NCBI GenBank assembly: GCA_964410675.1
Contig: CAYPIB010000005.1
Span: 1-61,284 of the forward strand
Origin: RGIG3040 sp964410675
GTDB lineage: Bacteria; Bacillota; Clostridia; Lachnospirales; Lachnospiraceae
DNA: 61,284 bases
Direction of reading: 5' to 3'
The position numbers were made by a program, and so were the translations under genes. This document shows positions 49,803-58,255 of this stretch, piece by piece. Every line of letters starts with the position of its first letter. Position 1 is the first letter of the stretch. Under the pieces are notes generated by a model. The model was not told the origin of the DNA, made no database searches, and saw nothing but the letters and a program-made list of their open reading frames with translations.

Positions 49803-51068
49803 TCAATGTCTGATTGTAATATCACCGCTTGTAGTATTGATATCGATTTTATTCTCTGCTTGTGTACCAATGGTGCCATTTGCACTTGTCTGACGTTTAT
49901 TAAAGCTTAAGTATTCATCAAAGAAAGTAGAAATGGTTCCGTTTGTAGAATTTGCGTTAAATATAAAGCTGCTGTCTTTTGGAAGTGTTACATATACTTC
50001 TCCGCTTGTGGTACCAATTTCAATATTTTCCATCCTTTGTTTTACATCGACTTTAATATCACCGTTTACTGTACTAAATATCCCATCACCAGTTAATTCA
50101 TAGACGGTCAGATACCCGCTCGTACTATTCATATTTAAATATCCGGTAATTGCTTTCACCTCTTGATCACCGCTCGTACCATTCGTATTTAAATTACCTT
50201 TTATTGTGCCGATATTTAGGTTGCCGCTGGTAGAATTTATCTCCAAATCACCGTTTACCGCATCTGCAAAAATGTCGCCGCTTGTAGAGGAAAAAGTGTT
50301 TTCACCGCATTCTGCCTTTGATACGTTAATGTCGCCGCTGGTTGAAATAATATTGCTTATATTACATTGTAACTCGGAAACAGTAATATCACCACTTGTC
50401 GTTGAAACAGACAGAGTATCTCCTTTATGATATCCTAAATTAATATAACCGCTTGTCGATATGATACTGGTTTCTTCTGACTTTATATAATCCGCATTAA
50501 TATCACCGCTTACTGTACTTAAGTAAAATCCTTCCATGAAGGACGTTTCCATTGCCTCTTCATCCGCTAATTCAGGCAGATTGATATCACCGCTTGTTGT
50601 AGATGCCTCAATGCTTTTCAGCAGGCAGTATACCTTTTCGGGAACTAGTATTTCGATATATCCGTAAATTTTATTGTGATTCCATTTCATCGTCTGGTTC
50701 ACCTGCTGAGTAATTTTGAGTAAATTTCCTTTTTGCTCAATCTTAGCCATTTTATTGGCGTCTACGTCTTTATTAAAGTATTCTTTTAAAGTAATCGTGT
50801 CTTCTTCAGTTGGCAAAAAAATGATATCAAAGGATGTCTTATTATAATTTATCTTTAGACCTGTTAAATCTTTTGGTTCTATTGTAGTTGTATTTTGCAA
50901 GGTACAATTTCCTCTGGTATCCCATGAGAAAAAGCTCCCATGATCTGAATCATAGTTAAAAAATGATACTCCGGGAAAGCCGCCATTTAAACCGACAGCT
51001 AATGCTAAACCTAGAATTACGACTAAACCTGAAAGAATGACGATTAGGGTTACTTTTATTCCTTTCAT
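49803..51068 (-). CDS. DUF4097 beta-repeat protein, membrane anchored
   Basis: The 421-residue protein has one N-terminal helix (VTLIVILSGLVVILGLALAVG) and then a long series of about 14 repeats of a 12-25-residue unit with core S-T-[SV]-[SN]-G-D-I, such as ASTTSGDINLPEL, STVSGDINADYI and NSTSGNLNIGTIKG. It ends NTTSGDITIRH. This is the DUF4097 right-handed beta-helix-like fold, predicted outside the membrane. GAGGTG 4 bases before ATG 51068 is the ribosome site; the ATG at 51080 is part of that site. It is the last gene of the PadR operon, and the role of the family is unclear. Confidence 0.85.
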   Translation of the reverse strand: MKGIKVTLIVILSGLVVILGLALAVGLNGGFPGVSFFNYDSDHGSFFSWDTRGNCTLQNTTTIEPKDLTGLKINYNKTSFDIIFLPTEEDTITLKEYFNKDVDANKMAKIEQKGNLLKITQQVNQTMKWNHNKIYGYIEILVPEKVYCLLKSIEASTTSGDINLPELADEEAMETSFMEGFYLSTVSGDINADYIKSEETSIISTSGYINLGYHKGDTLSVSTTSGDITVSELQCNISNIISTSGDINVSKAECGENTFSSTSGDIFADAVNGDLEINSTSGNLNIGTIKGNLNTNGTSGDQEVKAITGYLNMNSTSGYLTVYELTGDGIFSTVNGDIKVDVKQRMENIEIGTTSGEVYVTLPKDSSFIFNANSTNGTISTFFDEYLSFNKRQTSANGTIGTQAENKIDINTTSGDITIRH

Positions 51069-51101
51069 ATTACACCTCATTTCAATGTGTTTCCTGTATT
51101 T

Positions 51102-51785
51102 TTATGACTTTATACTATACATAAGACGTACAATCGATTCGATACATCCGGCAATCAGGAAAATGATCCATGTAATATGCCAAGCCATAGTATTAAAGCT
51201 GATTAAAAAGTATATAATCACTGTAACTGTCCATATAATGCTGCTGATGGCTTTTCTCACTTCTTTATCCTTGGCATTTCCGCTTTTCCATTCTTTATAA
51301 TCTTCCACAATATTATCCTCAGTTTTTTTATATTGAGGATTCAGCATAGACGAATATACAAGCATAATCGTTGGAGGGATGCATATTAAAGCAGCAACGA
51401 TTAGTCCCATGAATGTTAGATCAAACTTTCCGGTATACATCATGGCATCGTCCATCATGACGAAAAAGAAAAATACTGCACCAGCAAAAATATAAATACC
51501 AACTGCTATAGCTGTATAGAGCGCTTTTTTCTTTTTGTTTTTTTCATCCATAACAGGATTACTTTGTTCGCTGACATTTGGCTCTAATTCTTTAAATAAT
51601 TCTTCTACATTTCCGATAGAATGAATGACTACTCCAAAAGCATCTTCATCACGATAGCCATCTGCAACTAAATCCGAAAACTTTTCCTCCGCATTTACAA
51701 TAATTTCTTCTTTTAAGTCTAACGCTTGTTTTGTTCTTGGTGCTTTCTCAAATAATTCATCTACATATTCCCTGATTTTACTCAT
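51102..51785 (-). CDS. Permease-prefix-domain membrane protein (DUF1700-like)
   Basis: The 227-residue protein has an N-terminal helical domain, IREYVDELFEKAPRTKQALDLKEEI and on to GNVEELFKELE (about residues 3-75). This is the permease prefix domain that often accompanies PadR genes. Four membrane helices follow (AIAVGIYIFAGAVFFFFV, LIVAALICIPPTIMLVY, IIWTVTVIIYFLISF and WIIFLIAGCIESIV). GGAG lies before ATG 51785; an alternative ATG at 51806 also has a possible site. It lies between padR and the DUF4097 gene, a common three-gene set thought to respond to envelope stress. Confidence 0.85.
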   Translation of the reverse strand: MSKIREYVDELFEKAPRTKQALDLKEEIIVNAEEKFSDLVADGYRDEDAFGVVIHSIGNVEELFKELEPNVSEQSNPVMDEKNKKKKALYTAIAVGIYIFAGAVFFFFVMMDDAMMYTGKFDLTFMGLIVAALICIPPTIMLVYSSMLNPQYKKTEDNIVEDYKEWKSGNAKDKEVRKAISSIIWTVTVIIYFLISFNTMAWHITWIIFLIAGCIESIVRLMYSIKS

Positions 51786-51829
51786 AATATCTCCAATCTG
51801 CGGCATCCCGCCCTCTTATTTTTTATTCA

Positions 51830-52153
51830 TTATACAAGTAATGAATCAATCATTTCCTTTACTTCATTCCATTCACTTTTATTTAATTGATAAGTTTTAC
51901 GGCCAAAGGGAGTGATTGTATAATAACGTCTCCTGGCTCCGGTATTCTCATCTCCCCAATAGGTTTTTATACAATCGGCCTGCTCTAATCTGCGAAAGGC
52001 AGAATATAAAGTAGCTTCCTTCAATTCATATTGATTGTTAGTTTTTTTCAATATTTCCTTATTAATTTGATAACCATAACTGTCACATTCTAGCAAACTG
52101 GCTAAAATAATCGTTTCAGTATGGCCTCTTAACATATCTGAAGTTATTGACAC
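51830..52153 (-). CDS. PadR-family transcriptional regulator, GTG start
   Basis: The 107-residue regulator has the PadR winged helix: MLRGHTETIILASLLECDSYGYQI, then YELKEATLYSAFRRLEQADCI, and GARRRYYTITPFGRK in the wing. The coiled-coil tail is short. A GGAGG 8 bases before GTG 52153 fixes the start; upstream in-frame ATG codons lack a ribosome site and would lie over the promoter. A 6-bp-arm palindrome overlaps the -10 box of its promoter (52176-52200), so it probably represses itself and the two downstream envelope genes. Confidence 0.9.
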   Translation of the reverse strand: MSITSDMLRGHTETIILASLLECDSYGYQINKEILKKTNNQYELKEATLYSAFRRLEQADCIKTYWGDENTGARRRYYTITPFGRKTYQLNKSEWNEVKEMIDSLLV

Positions 52154-52175
52154 ATAGTCCACCTCCTTTAGTTCT

Positions 52176-52210
52176 AAGTATATATTATTACAACATACTT
52201 CGCCTGTCAA
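52176..52210 (-). promoter_or_regulatory. padR promoter with overlapping palindromic operator
   Basis: On the minus strand TTGACA (52210-52205), 17-bp spacer and TAATAT (52187-52182) form a good sigma-A promoter. AAGTAT (52176-52181) and ATACTT (52195-52200) form a palindrome over the -10 box, typical of PadR autorepression. Confidence 0.7.
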
Positions 52211-52294
52211 GGTATATTTATAGAAAAAGTATATTAATATTTTGAATACTATTTTATTTATTTATAATATAATGGAAGATGCAAAATAATTTTC

Positions 52295-52329
52295 GCTGTC
52301 TTGTCAGATGACTTTACATGTGCTAGAAT
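52295..52329 (+). promoter_or_regulatory. nad operon promoter with a possible NiaR site
   Basis: TTGTCA (52301-52306), 17-bp spacer and TAGAAT (52324-52329) lie 31 bases before nadA. The overlapping CTGTCTTGTCAG (52296-52307) resembles the TGTCTTGACA core of NiaR operators, which repress NAD synthesis when niacin is present. The full operator arms are weak. Confidence 0.5.
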
Positions 52330-52360
52330 AAACAGCAATACAACTTTGAGAGGAATAGAG

Positions 52361-53269
52361 ATGGATACGATACGAAAGCAAATAGAGCAATTAAAGAAGG
52401 AAAAGGAAGTAGCGATATTAGCTCATTATTATACAGACAATCAAATTCAAGCTCTTGCTGATTACGTTGGCGATTCCTTTTATCTAAGTAAAATTGCAAC
52501 GGAAATACCACAGAAAACGATTTTATTCTGCGGCGTAACATTTATGGGAGAAAGTGCCAAGCTGCTTAACCCCGATAAAACGATTCTTATGCCTGATACT
52601 TATGCGGATTGTCCAATGGCGCATATGGCGGATGTAGATACAATAAAAGCAATGAGAGAGCAGTATGAGGACTTAGCTGTAGTTTGCTATATCAATTCAA
52701 CGGCAGAGCTAAAGGCTCATTCCGATGTTTGTGTTACTTCTGCAAATGCCTTAAAAATTGTTAAAAATTTACCAAATAAAAATATTTATTTTATTCCGGA
52801 TGGAAATCTTGGCAGATATGTTGCGCATAAACTTCCTGAAAAAAACTTCATTTTAGGCGATGGCTTTTGCCATGTACATACAAGTATTAAAAAGGAAAAT
52901 ATCGAACAAGCCAAGGAACTGCATCCGGAGGCTTTGGTTTTAGCGCATCCCGAGTGTACATGGGACGTGCTTGAAATAGCTGATTACATCGGAAGTACTT
53001 CCGGAATTATAGATTACACAGTAAAAAGTGATGCAGAGGTTTTTATTATTTGTACCGAAATGGGAATTTTATATGAGCTGCAGGCAAAAAGTCCGAATAA
53101 GAAATTTTACTCGGTCGGGCATAGACAGTTTTGCCCGCATATGAAGCAGATTAGCTTAGAGCAAATATTAGAGCAATTGCAGACAATGAGTAATATTACT
53201 GAATTAGATAAAGAAATGAATCAAAATGCAAACAAAGCCTTAGAAAAAATGATGGCTATGTCAAAGTAA
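52361..53269 (+). CDS. nadA: Quinolinate synthase NadA
   Basis: The 302-residue [4Fe-4S] enzyme condenses iminoaspartate with dihydroxyacetone phosphate to quinolinate. Visible family segments are ILAHYYTDNQIQALADYVGDSF, the Cys-containing FCGVTFMGESAKLLNP, MPDTYADCPMAHM, VCYINSTAELKAHSDVCVTS, LAHPECTWDVLEIAD, STSGI, ICTEMGILYEL and QFCPHMKQISLEQIL; Cys in the first, penultimate and last regions bind the cluster. GAGAGG lies 8 bases before ATG 52361. It is the first gene of nadA-nadB-nadC. Confidence 0.97.
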   Translation: MDTIRKQIEQLKKEKEVAILAHYYTDNQIQALADYVGDSFYLSKIATEIPQKTILFCGVTFMGESAKLLNPDKTILMPDTYADCPMAHMADVDTIKAMREQYEDLAVVCYINSTAELKAHSDVCVTSANALKIVKNLPNKNIYFIPDGNLGRYVAHKLPEKNFILGDGFCHVHTSIKKENIEQAKELHPEALVLAHPECTWDVLEIADYIGSTSGIIDYTVKSDAEVFIICTEMGILYELQAKSPNKKFYSVGHRQFCPHMKQISLEQILEQLQTMSNITELDKEMNQNANKALEKMMAMSK

Positions 53270-53281
53270 GGTGAAGATATA

Positions 53282-54595
53282 ATGGATACAAAAGCAGATG
53301 TAGCAATAATAGGAACGGGTGTATCAGGTCTATATTGTGCACTAAACCTTCCTGAGAATAAAAGTATTTTGATGATTACAAAAAGTTCTTTGAAAGAAAG
53401 TGATTCTTTTTTGGCACAGGGCGGCATGTGTGCCCTAAAAGAGGCAGAAGATTTTAATAGCTTTTTTAATGATACATTAAAAGCCGGTCATTATGAAAAT
53501 GATCAGGCAGCAGTCCGGCAAATGATTGAAAAATCGCCGGAGATTGTGAATGATTTGATTTCCTTTGGTGTTGAATTTGAACAGGAAAATGGAACCTTAC
53601 TTTATACAAAAGAAGGAGCGCACTCAGCTTCTAGAATTTTATATCATAAAGATATTACCGGAAAAGAAATAACCGAGAAGCTTTTAGAGCGTGTAAATGA
53701 AAAGAAAAATGTTACATTATTAGAATATACAGAGCTGATCGACATCATTACTTATCACAACCGCTGCACCGGAATTGTCATTCGAACGAAAGAAGGACAA
53801 ATTGTGAAGCTCGTTTGTGATTATACGGTGTTAGCGACGGGCGGAGTTGGAGGCTTATATAAGAATTCGACAAATTATCCTCATTTAACAGGGGATTCAC
53901 TGGCTCTGGCAATCCGCCATGATATTGGATTAAAGAATATAAATTACATTCAAATACATCCAACTACATTGTATTCCACAAAGCCAGGCAGAAGGTTTCT
54001 AATCTCTGAGTCTGTCCGGGGAGAAGGAGCTTATCTTCTTAATGCCCAAAAAGAGCGTTTTGCAGATGAACTATTACCAAGAGATTTACTGACTCAAAAA
54101 ATAAATGAGCAAATGAAGAAAGAAGGCAGCAATCACGTATGGCTTTCTGTTGCACATTTAGGAAGTGAAGTTATTATAAAAAGGTTCCCTAATATTTATC
54201 AGCGTTGTTTGGAGGAAGGAATTGATATTACAAAAGATTGTATTCCTGTTACGCCGGCACAGCATTATTTTATGGGCGGAATAGCAGTAGACCTTCACAG
54301 TAAGACATCTATGAGTCATCTTTATGCTGTAGGTGAGACAAGCTGTAACGGAGTACATGGTGCTAACCGGCTTGCAAGCAATTCCCTGTTGGAAAGCCTT
54401 GTATTTGCAAAGGAAGCGGCTAAGCATATTTCAGATACATATCAAAGCAAAATATTACCTCCTGTGGAAATCGATATGTCGAAATACTTTGATTACGAAA
54501 AGACTCAGGCTGAAAATAAACAATTAGTAAAGACGGAAATTGAAAGGGCAAATAAAAATGAGCAACGAAGTAACTTTAAAATTAAATGCGGATGA
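53282..54595 (+). CDS. nadB: L-aspartate oxidase NadB
   Basis: The 437-residue flavoenzyme oxidises aspartate to iminoaspartate, feeding NadA. The FAD-binding start is DVAIIGTGVSGLYCALNLP. It also has DSFLAQGGMCAL, HSASRILYHKDITGKEI, ATGGVGGLYKNSTNYPHLTGD, YIQIHPTTLYST, SESVRGEGAYLLN and ETSCNGVHGANRLASNSLLE. It is about 90 residues shorter than Escherichia coli NadB because the C-terminal helical domain is nearly absent, as in several clostridial enzymes. It lies 12 bases after nadA and overlaps nadC by 38 bases. Confidence 0.95.
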   Translation: MDTKADVAIIGTGVSGLYCALNLPENKSILMITKSSLKESDSFLAQGGMCALKEAEDFNSFFNDTLKAGHYENDQAAVRQMIEKSPEIVNDLISFGVEFEQENGTLLYTKEGAHSASRILYHKDITGKEITEKLLERVNEKKNVTLLEYTELIDIITYHNRCTGIVIRTKEGQIVKLVCDYTVLATGGVGGLYKNSTNYPHLTGDSLALAIRHDIGLKNINYIQIHPTTLYSTKPGRRFLISESVRGEGAYLLNAQKERFADELLPRDLLTQKINEQMKKEGSNHVWLSVAHLGSEVIIKRFPNIYQRCLEEGIDITKDCIPVTPAQHYFMGGIAVDLHSKTSMSHLYAVGETSCNGVHGANRLASNSLLESLVFAKEAAKHISDTYQSKILPPVEIDMSKYFDYEKTQAENKQLVKTEIERANKNEQRSNFKIKCG

Positions 54596-55412
54596 CTTGA
54601 TTATTCAAGCTTTGAAAGAAGATATTTCCAGTGAAGATGTCACAACGAATTCAGTAATTCGGGAAAAGAAAATGGGACAGGTTCAGCTTTTGTGTAAACA
54701 AGATGGTGTCATTGCAGGAATGGATGTTTTTTCCCGTGTATTCACTATTTTAGAACCAACCGCTAAAATAGAAGCAAATGTTAAAGACGGAGACAGAGTT
54801 AAAAACGGCGATTTACTAGCCGTAGTAACAGCAGATATAAGAGTATTATTATCCGGGGAAAGAACAGCATTAAATTTTTTACAGCGTATGAGCGGAATTG
54901 CATCTTATACGAGAGAAATTGCAGATATGCTGAAGGATTGCAAAATCAAATTGTTAGATACAAGAAAAACTACGCCGAATATGCGTATTTTTGAAAAGTA
55001 TGCGGTAAAGGTCGGGGGCGGTTATAATCACCGATATAATCTGTCAGATGGTATTTTGTTAAAGGATAACCATATAGCGGCAGCAGGCGGCGTGAAAAAT
55101 GCTGTGAAGGCAGCAAAGGAATATGCTCCGTTTGTTAGAAAAATAGAAGTGGAAGTAGAAAACCTGGAAATGACTGCGGAAGCGGTTGAGGCAGGTGCAG
55201 ATATTATTATGCTTGACAATATGAGCAAGGACATAATGAAACAAGCAGTGCAAATGATTAACGGCAGAGCAGAAACAGAGTGCTCAGGCAATGTTACCAA
55301 GGAACGTATTGCAGATTTAATGGATATTGGCGTTGATTACATTTCCTGTGGAGCACTCACACATTCAGCTCCGATTTTGGATGTGTCTTTAAAAAATCTA
55401 ATTACATTATAG
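54558..55412 (+). CDS. nadC: Nicotinate-nucleotide pyrophosphorylase (quinolinate phosphoribosyltransferase) NadC
   Basis: The 284-residue enzyme converts quinolinate and PRPP to nicotinate mononucleotide. Family segments are ALKEDISSEDVTTNSVI, SGERTALNFLQRMSGIASYT, LLDTRKTTPNMRIFEKYAVKVGGGYNHRYNLSDGILLKDNHIA (Arg and Lys contact quinolinate), KIEVEVENLEM, DIIMLDNM and ISCGALTHSAPILDVSL. ATG 54558 has AAAGGG 10 bases upstream inside nadB; a TTG at 54540 in frame lacks a site. The terminator at 55451 closes the operon. Confidence 0.96.
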   Translation: MSNEVTLKLNADDLIIQALKEDISSEDVTTNSVIREKKMGQVQLLCKQDGVIAGMDVFSRVFTILEPTAKIEANVKDGDRVKNGDLLAVVTADIRVLLSGERTALNFLQRMSGIASYTREIADMLKDCKIKLLDTRKTTPNMRIFEKYAVKVGGGYNHRYNLSDGILLKDNHIAAAGGVKNAVKAAKEYAPFVRKIEVEVENLEMTAEAVEAGADIIMLDNMSKDIMKQAVQMINGRAETECSGNVTKERIADLMDIGVDYISCGALTHSAPILDVSLKNLITL

Positions 55413-55439
55413 TCTTAAATTTGGTTTTAAGAAGGGGAT

Positions 55440-56108
55440 TTATGATAGAGGCGGACTTTTATAGTCCGCTTTTTTTGCCGATTCACTCCAAATGTGCTGC
55501 CGCTTTAACTCCTTTGCCTTTAGACCATTTTTCTTTGCTGCCAGGCGCCATCCCATATGCGCAGCAGCTTTATAGAGAAAGCGTGGAAAATCAGGCTCGG
55601 TAAATAAGGTATCGGTTGATTTTGTACTCAGTATATTTTCAGCAAAGCAATCAAAGCTCTTGCCGATGCTTGTGCAGGGTCCGCTTCCAATAGGTGCTGC
55701 TTGGATCATACCTCCGCCGCCGACAGCAATTCCCTGTCCCCATCGAAGTCTGCTTTTGTCACACCAGGTATGAATCATATCAAGGGCAATATGATTTTGT
55801 ACGGCATCATAAAAACCGCAGTTTACGATTGTATACATTTTTGTCTGACATGAGGAAGCCTGAAGCAAAGGCTGCAGCTTTGTCAAAGCCAGAAGCAGAT
55901 GAGAAGGGATGCTGTCCACATAAAGTGGAAACGCTAATACAAGTGCATCACTCTTAAGTATCGTATCCGAAAGCTTCTCCGGATTATATTTTCTGACATC
56001 ACACCATGTAATATCACATTCCCCAAGGCGGGATTCCAGTGCTTTTAATAAATAATTTGAAGCACTGTCTTTATATTTGGGACTGCCGTCTAATAATACA
56101 ATGTTCAC
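55440..56108 (-). CDS. Flavodoxin-fold (NADPH-dependent FMN reductase-like) protein
   Basis: The 222-residue protein begins NIVLLDGSPKYKDSASNYLL, the phosphate-binding loop of flavodoxin-like FMN proteins, and contains DALVLAFPLYVDSIPSHLLLAL for the second loop. The C-terminal 60 residues are helical and basic. The last codons overlap the convergent nad terminator (55451-55477), so its natural end may be earlier in evolution. The start is GTG 56108 with AAGGAGG 7 bases upstream, overlapping the stop of the partner flavoprotein gene by one base. It lies in the TetR operon; the substrate is unknown. Confidence 0.8.
   Translation of the reverse strand: MNIVLLDGSPKYKDSASNYLLKALESRLGECDITWCDVRKYNPEKLSDTILKSDALVLAFPLYVDSIPSHLLLALTKLQPLLQASSCQTKMYTIVNCGFYDAVQNHIALDMIHTWCDKSRLRWGQGIAVGGGGMIQAAPIGSGPCTSIGKSFDCFAENILSTKSTDTLFTEPDFPRFLYKAAAHMGWRLAAKKNGLKAKELKRQHIWSESAKKADYKSPPLS
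55451..55477 (+). terminator. Terminator of the nad operon
   Basis: GCGGACT (55451-55457) pairs with AGTCCGC (55463-55469) and eight T follow. It lies inside the 3' end of the convergent flavoprotein gene. Confidence 0.85.
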
Positions 56109-56605
56109 TATATAACCTCCTTAATTGCTTCGACTGATTCATGAAAGAGCACATTATGAGTGCCAGCGCCAAGATTGAGTGCATTAGCCGGAACTAACTG
56201 TTTTGCTATCTTATATTCTGCTTCGGATATATCCTCTCCATAAAAATGAACGGTAAGCTTGAACGGATTTTGATAACGCATTGTATGATGCATCTCGCCG
56301 TTCACAATGCGAAAATATGGCATAATATATCCAATCGAACGGTCAAGCACGGCTTTTATTTCCGGAGAATATCCTCCATATGTAATGTGGCTGATAATGA
56401 CCATTTCATTACTTGCAGCAAGCATTTCGGGTGTTATCGAACAGCGGTCGGGAATTACGCACTTTCCCGGTGTTTTAAGCCAGCATCCAAAACAACCCAG
56501 ACAATGCTTTACCATTGGCTTTGCGGCAAATATGAAAGCATCAGCTGCTAGGATTTGTGATGCCTCTTTTTCTTCTAAATCGTGTATTATTAGTTTCTGA
56601 TTCAT
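56108..56605 (-). CDS. Iron-sulfur-flavoprotein-like protein lacking the N-terminal loop
   Basis: The 165-residue protein has the middle and C-terminal parts of a flavodoxin-fold reductase: HCLGCFGCWLKTPGKCVIPD (the Cys motif of iron-sulfur flavoproteins), ASNEMVIISHITYGGYSPEIKAVLDRSIGYI. The first strand with the GSPR phosphate loop is missing, while the directly downstream gene has one. The start ATG 56605 has AGGAGA upstream. The two genes overlap by one base and may act as a pair. TetR control is inferred from position. Confidence 0.75.
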   Translation of the reverse strand: MNQKLIIHDLEEKEASQILAADAFIFAAKPMVKHCLGCFGCWLKTPGKCVIPDRCSITPEMLAASNEMVIISHITYGGYSPEIKAVLDRSIGYIMPYFRIVNGEMHHTMRYQNPFKLTVHFYGEDISEAEYKIAKQLVPANALNLGAGTHNVLFHESVEAIKEVI

Positions 56606-56635
56606 ACTTATCTCCTATTTGTGTACGGCTGCACA

Positions 56636-57217
56636 CTATTCTTTCATTAATATCTGCTCTGTTAATTCTTCCCAATTTCCATCAAAATGAATGCCGGTAG
56701 TTGTTGCCATTCCGGCAAGTCCATGGACAATTGCCCACATACCGGTTACTTTAAGAAAATGTTTTTCAGGTGGGATTCCATGATGCGTCAGGAACTTGCA
56801 GGCGTAATCTTTAAAAATCTGAAATGGCTGATAATTACTTTCCATATCGCCCGTACGTGCGGATAGATTAACATATATCCCCTCTTGATGAGTGAAGAAT
56901 GCATAATATTCTGGGTTTTCTGCAAAAAATTTTACATAAGCTTTTCCAAATCCAATCATAGAAGAAAGGGATCCATGTTCTTCCTCAATGGCAGTTTGAA
57001 GTTTTTCTACAAAGCGTGCTTCTACATATTGGCGCATCGTATTTATTAAATCCTCCTTGCTTGAAAAATGTCGGTAAGGAGCGGAATGGCTGACTCCGCA
57101 CTGTTTTGCAATTTCACGTAATGAGAGGTTAGTTAAACCTTGCTCATTCATAAGCTTGATACCTGCTTCGATAAGAAGTTCACGCAGGTTTTCGTGGTGG
57201 TAGGGTCTGGATGTCAT
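56636..57217 (-). CDS. TetR-family transcriptional regulator
   Basis: The 193-residue regulator has the HTH LIEAGIKLMNEQGLTNLSLREIAKQCGVSHSAPYRHFSSKEDLI (about 15-57) and a ligand domain ending with a TetR_C-type segment (GMWAIVHGLAGMATTTGIHF). AAAGGA lies before ATG 57217. Its promoter (57310-57338) contains an imperfect GACA/TGTC dyad that could be its operator. It is the first gene of an operon with two flavodoxin-fold proteins, so it may respond to a quinone, nitro compound or similar molecule; the ligand is not known. Confidence 0.9.
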   Translation of the reverse strand: MTSRPYHHENLRELLIEAGIKLMNEQGLTNLSLREIAKQCGVSHSAPYRHFSSKEDLINTMRQYVEARFVEKLQTAIEEEHGSLSSMIGFGKAYVKFFAENPEYYAFFTHQEGIYVNLSARTGDMESNYQPFQIFKDYACKFLTHHGIPPEKHFLKVTGMWAIVHGLAGMATTTGIHFDGNWEELTEQILMKE

Positions 57218-57259
57218 TTATTTGTCCTTTCTTCCTAGATGTTGGTAAAACTTGTTTCT

Positions 57260-57268
57260 GGGGGGGGG
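57260..57268. repeat. G9 homopolymer tract in the tetR leader
   Basis: Nine consecutive G lie in otherwise A/T-rich DNA between the tetR promoter and start codon, about 43 bases upstream of the ATG. Such tracts slip easily in replication and sequencing. Confidence 0.85.
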
Positions 57269-57309
57269 CTCATTTTCATAGAAAAGAGGGCAACTATGTA
57301 ATTAAGAAC

Positions 57310-57338
57310 ATATTAACACGACATGTTTACAGTGTCAA
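57310..57338 (-). promoter_or_regulatory. Sigma-A promoter of the TetR operon with a possible operator
   Basis: On the minus strand TTGACA (57338-57333), 17-bp spacer and TAATAT (57315-57310). The spacer reads CTGTAAACATGTCGTGT, giving an imperfect GACA/TGTC dyad centred in it. Confidence 0.65.
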
Positions 57339-57457
57339 CATATAAATATAGGACTGTATTCAAAATATGATAATATCATTTAGAAATTATAGCTTGATTA
57401 TTAAAAGAAATTGAAATATAATAGTTGTATAAAATAAACAACTAATATGGAGGCGTT

Positions 57458-58255
57458 ATGAATTTATTAGAAAATCTTCAGAAACTAAATTTTTCTAAAT
57501 TAGAAGCACAAATTTATATGGCCCTTTTAGGACAGGAGCCAATGTCTGCCTATCAGCTTGCAAAGAAAATAGAAATGTCCCGGCCTGCTATTTACAATGC
57601 GCTGGATCATATGATGGAGAAGGGGATGGTTGACATAATATCAGAAAGCACAGTGCTTTATATGGTACAGCAGCCAGAAGTGCTATTTGATAAAATGTAT
57701 GCCGATATGGGAAAGAGTATAAAAGAGCTAAAAGCAGGCTTGGAAACGTATAAAAATTCCCGACGAGAAGAGAGAACGGTAAACTTTCGTGGATACGAGA
57801 CGGCTATCTTTAAAGCAAAAGAGATTATGAAAAATACCGAGAGGGAAATTTATATCAATGCGGATTTTGATTTGACTTGTTTTAATACGGAATTTGCAGC
57901 ATTAAACCAAAAAGGAATTCGAATCATTGTTTTTTCATTTTATAATATTAAGACTTGTCAGGATAAAATCGAGTTTTATACACATGATAGGAAAATTGAC
58001 GGTTATCATACTCCGTCCAGACTCATGCTTGTATCCGATCATGATATTTCTCTTACGGCAGACGGCAGTATACCGTTTGATTCTTGGAAGGGCACAGTTA
58101 CGAATAATATATTGTCGGTAAAAATAATATCTGAGCATATTCATAATGATATTTATTTGCTAAAGCTTCGTCGTAAGCTTGGCAGAGAAATGTATGAAGA
58201 GCTGCGCATCAATACAGAGTTTGAAAAAATTCGAAAAGAAGAGGAAGAGCTATGA
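57458..58255 (+). CDS. TrmB-family transcriptional regulator
   Basis: The 265-residue protein has the TrmB winged helix, LNFSKLEAQIYMALLGQEPMSAYQLAKKIEMSRPAIYNALDHM (about 10-52), followed by a coiled coil and a C-terminal effector domain with REIYINADFDLTCF, the PLD-like fold of TrmB proteins that bind sugars. GGAGG lies 7 bases before ATG 57458. The PfkB kinase start overlaps its stop by four bases (ATGA), so regulator and kinase are made together. It is likely a sugar- or nucleoside-responsive switch for this pair; the ligand is unknown. Confidence 0.85.
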   Translation: MNLLENLQKLNFSKLEAQIYMALLGQEPMSAYQLAKKIEMSRPAIYNALDHMMEKGMVDIISESTVLYMVQQPEVLFDKMYADMGKSIKELKAGLETYKNSRREERTVNFRGYETAIFKAKEIMKNTEREIYINADFDLTCFNTEFAALNQKGIRIIVFSFYNIKTCQDKIEFYTHDRKIDGYHTPSRLMLVSDHDISLTADGSIPFDSWKGTVTNNILSVKIISEHIHNDIYLLKLRRKLGREMYEELRINTEFEKIRKEEEEL

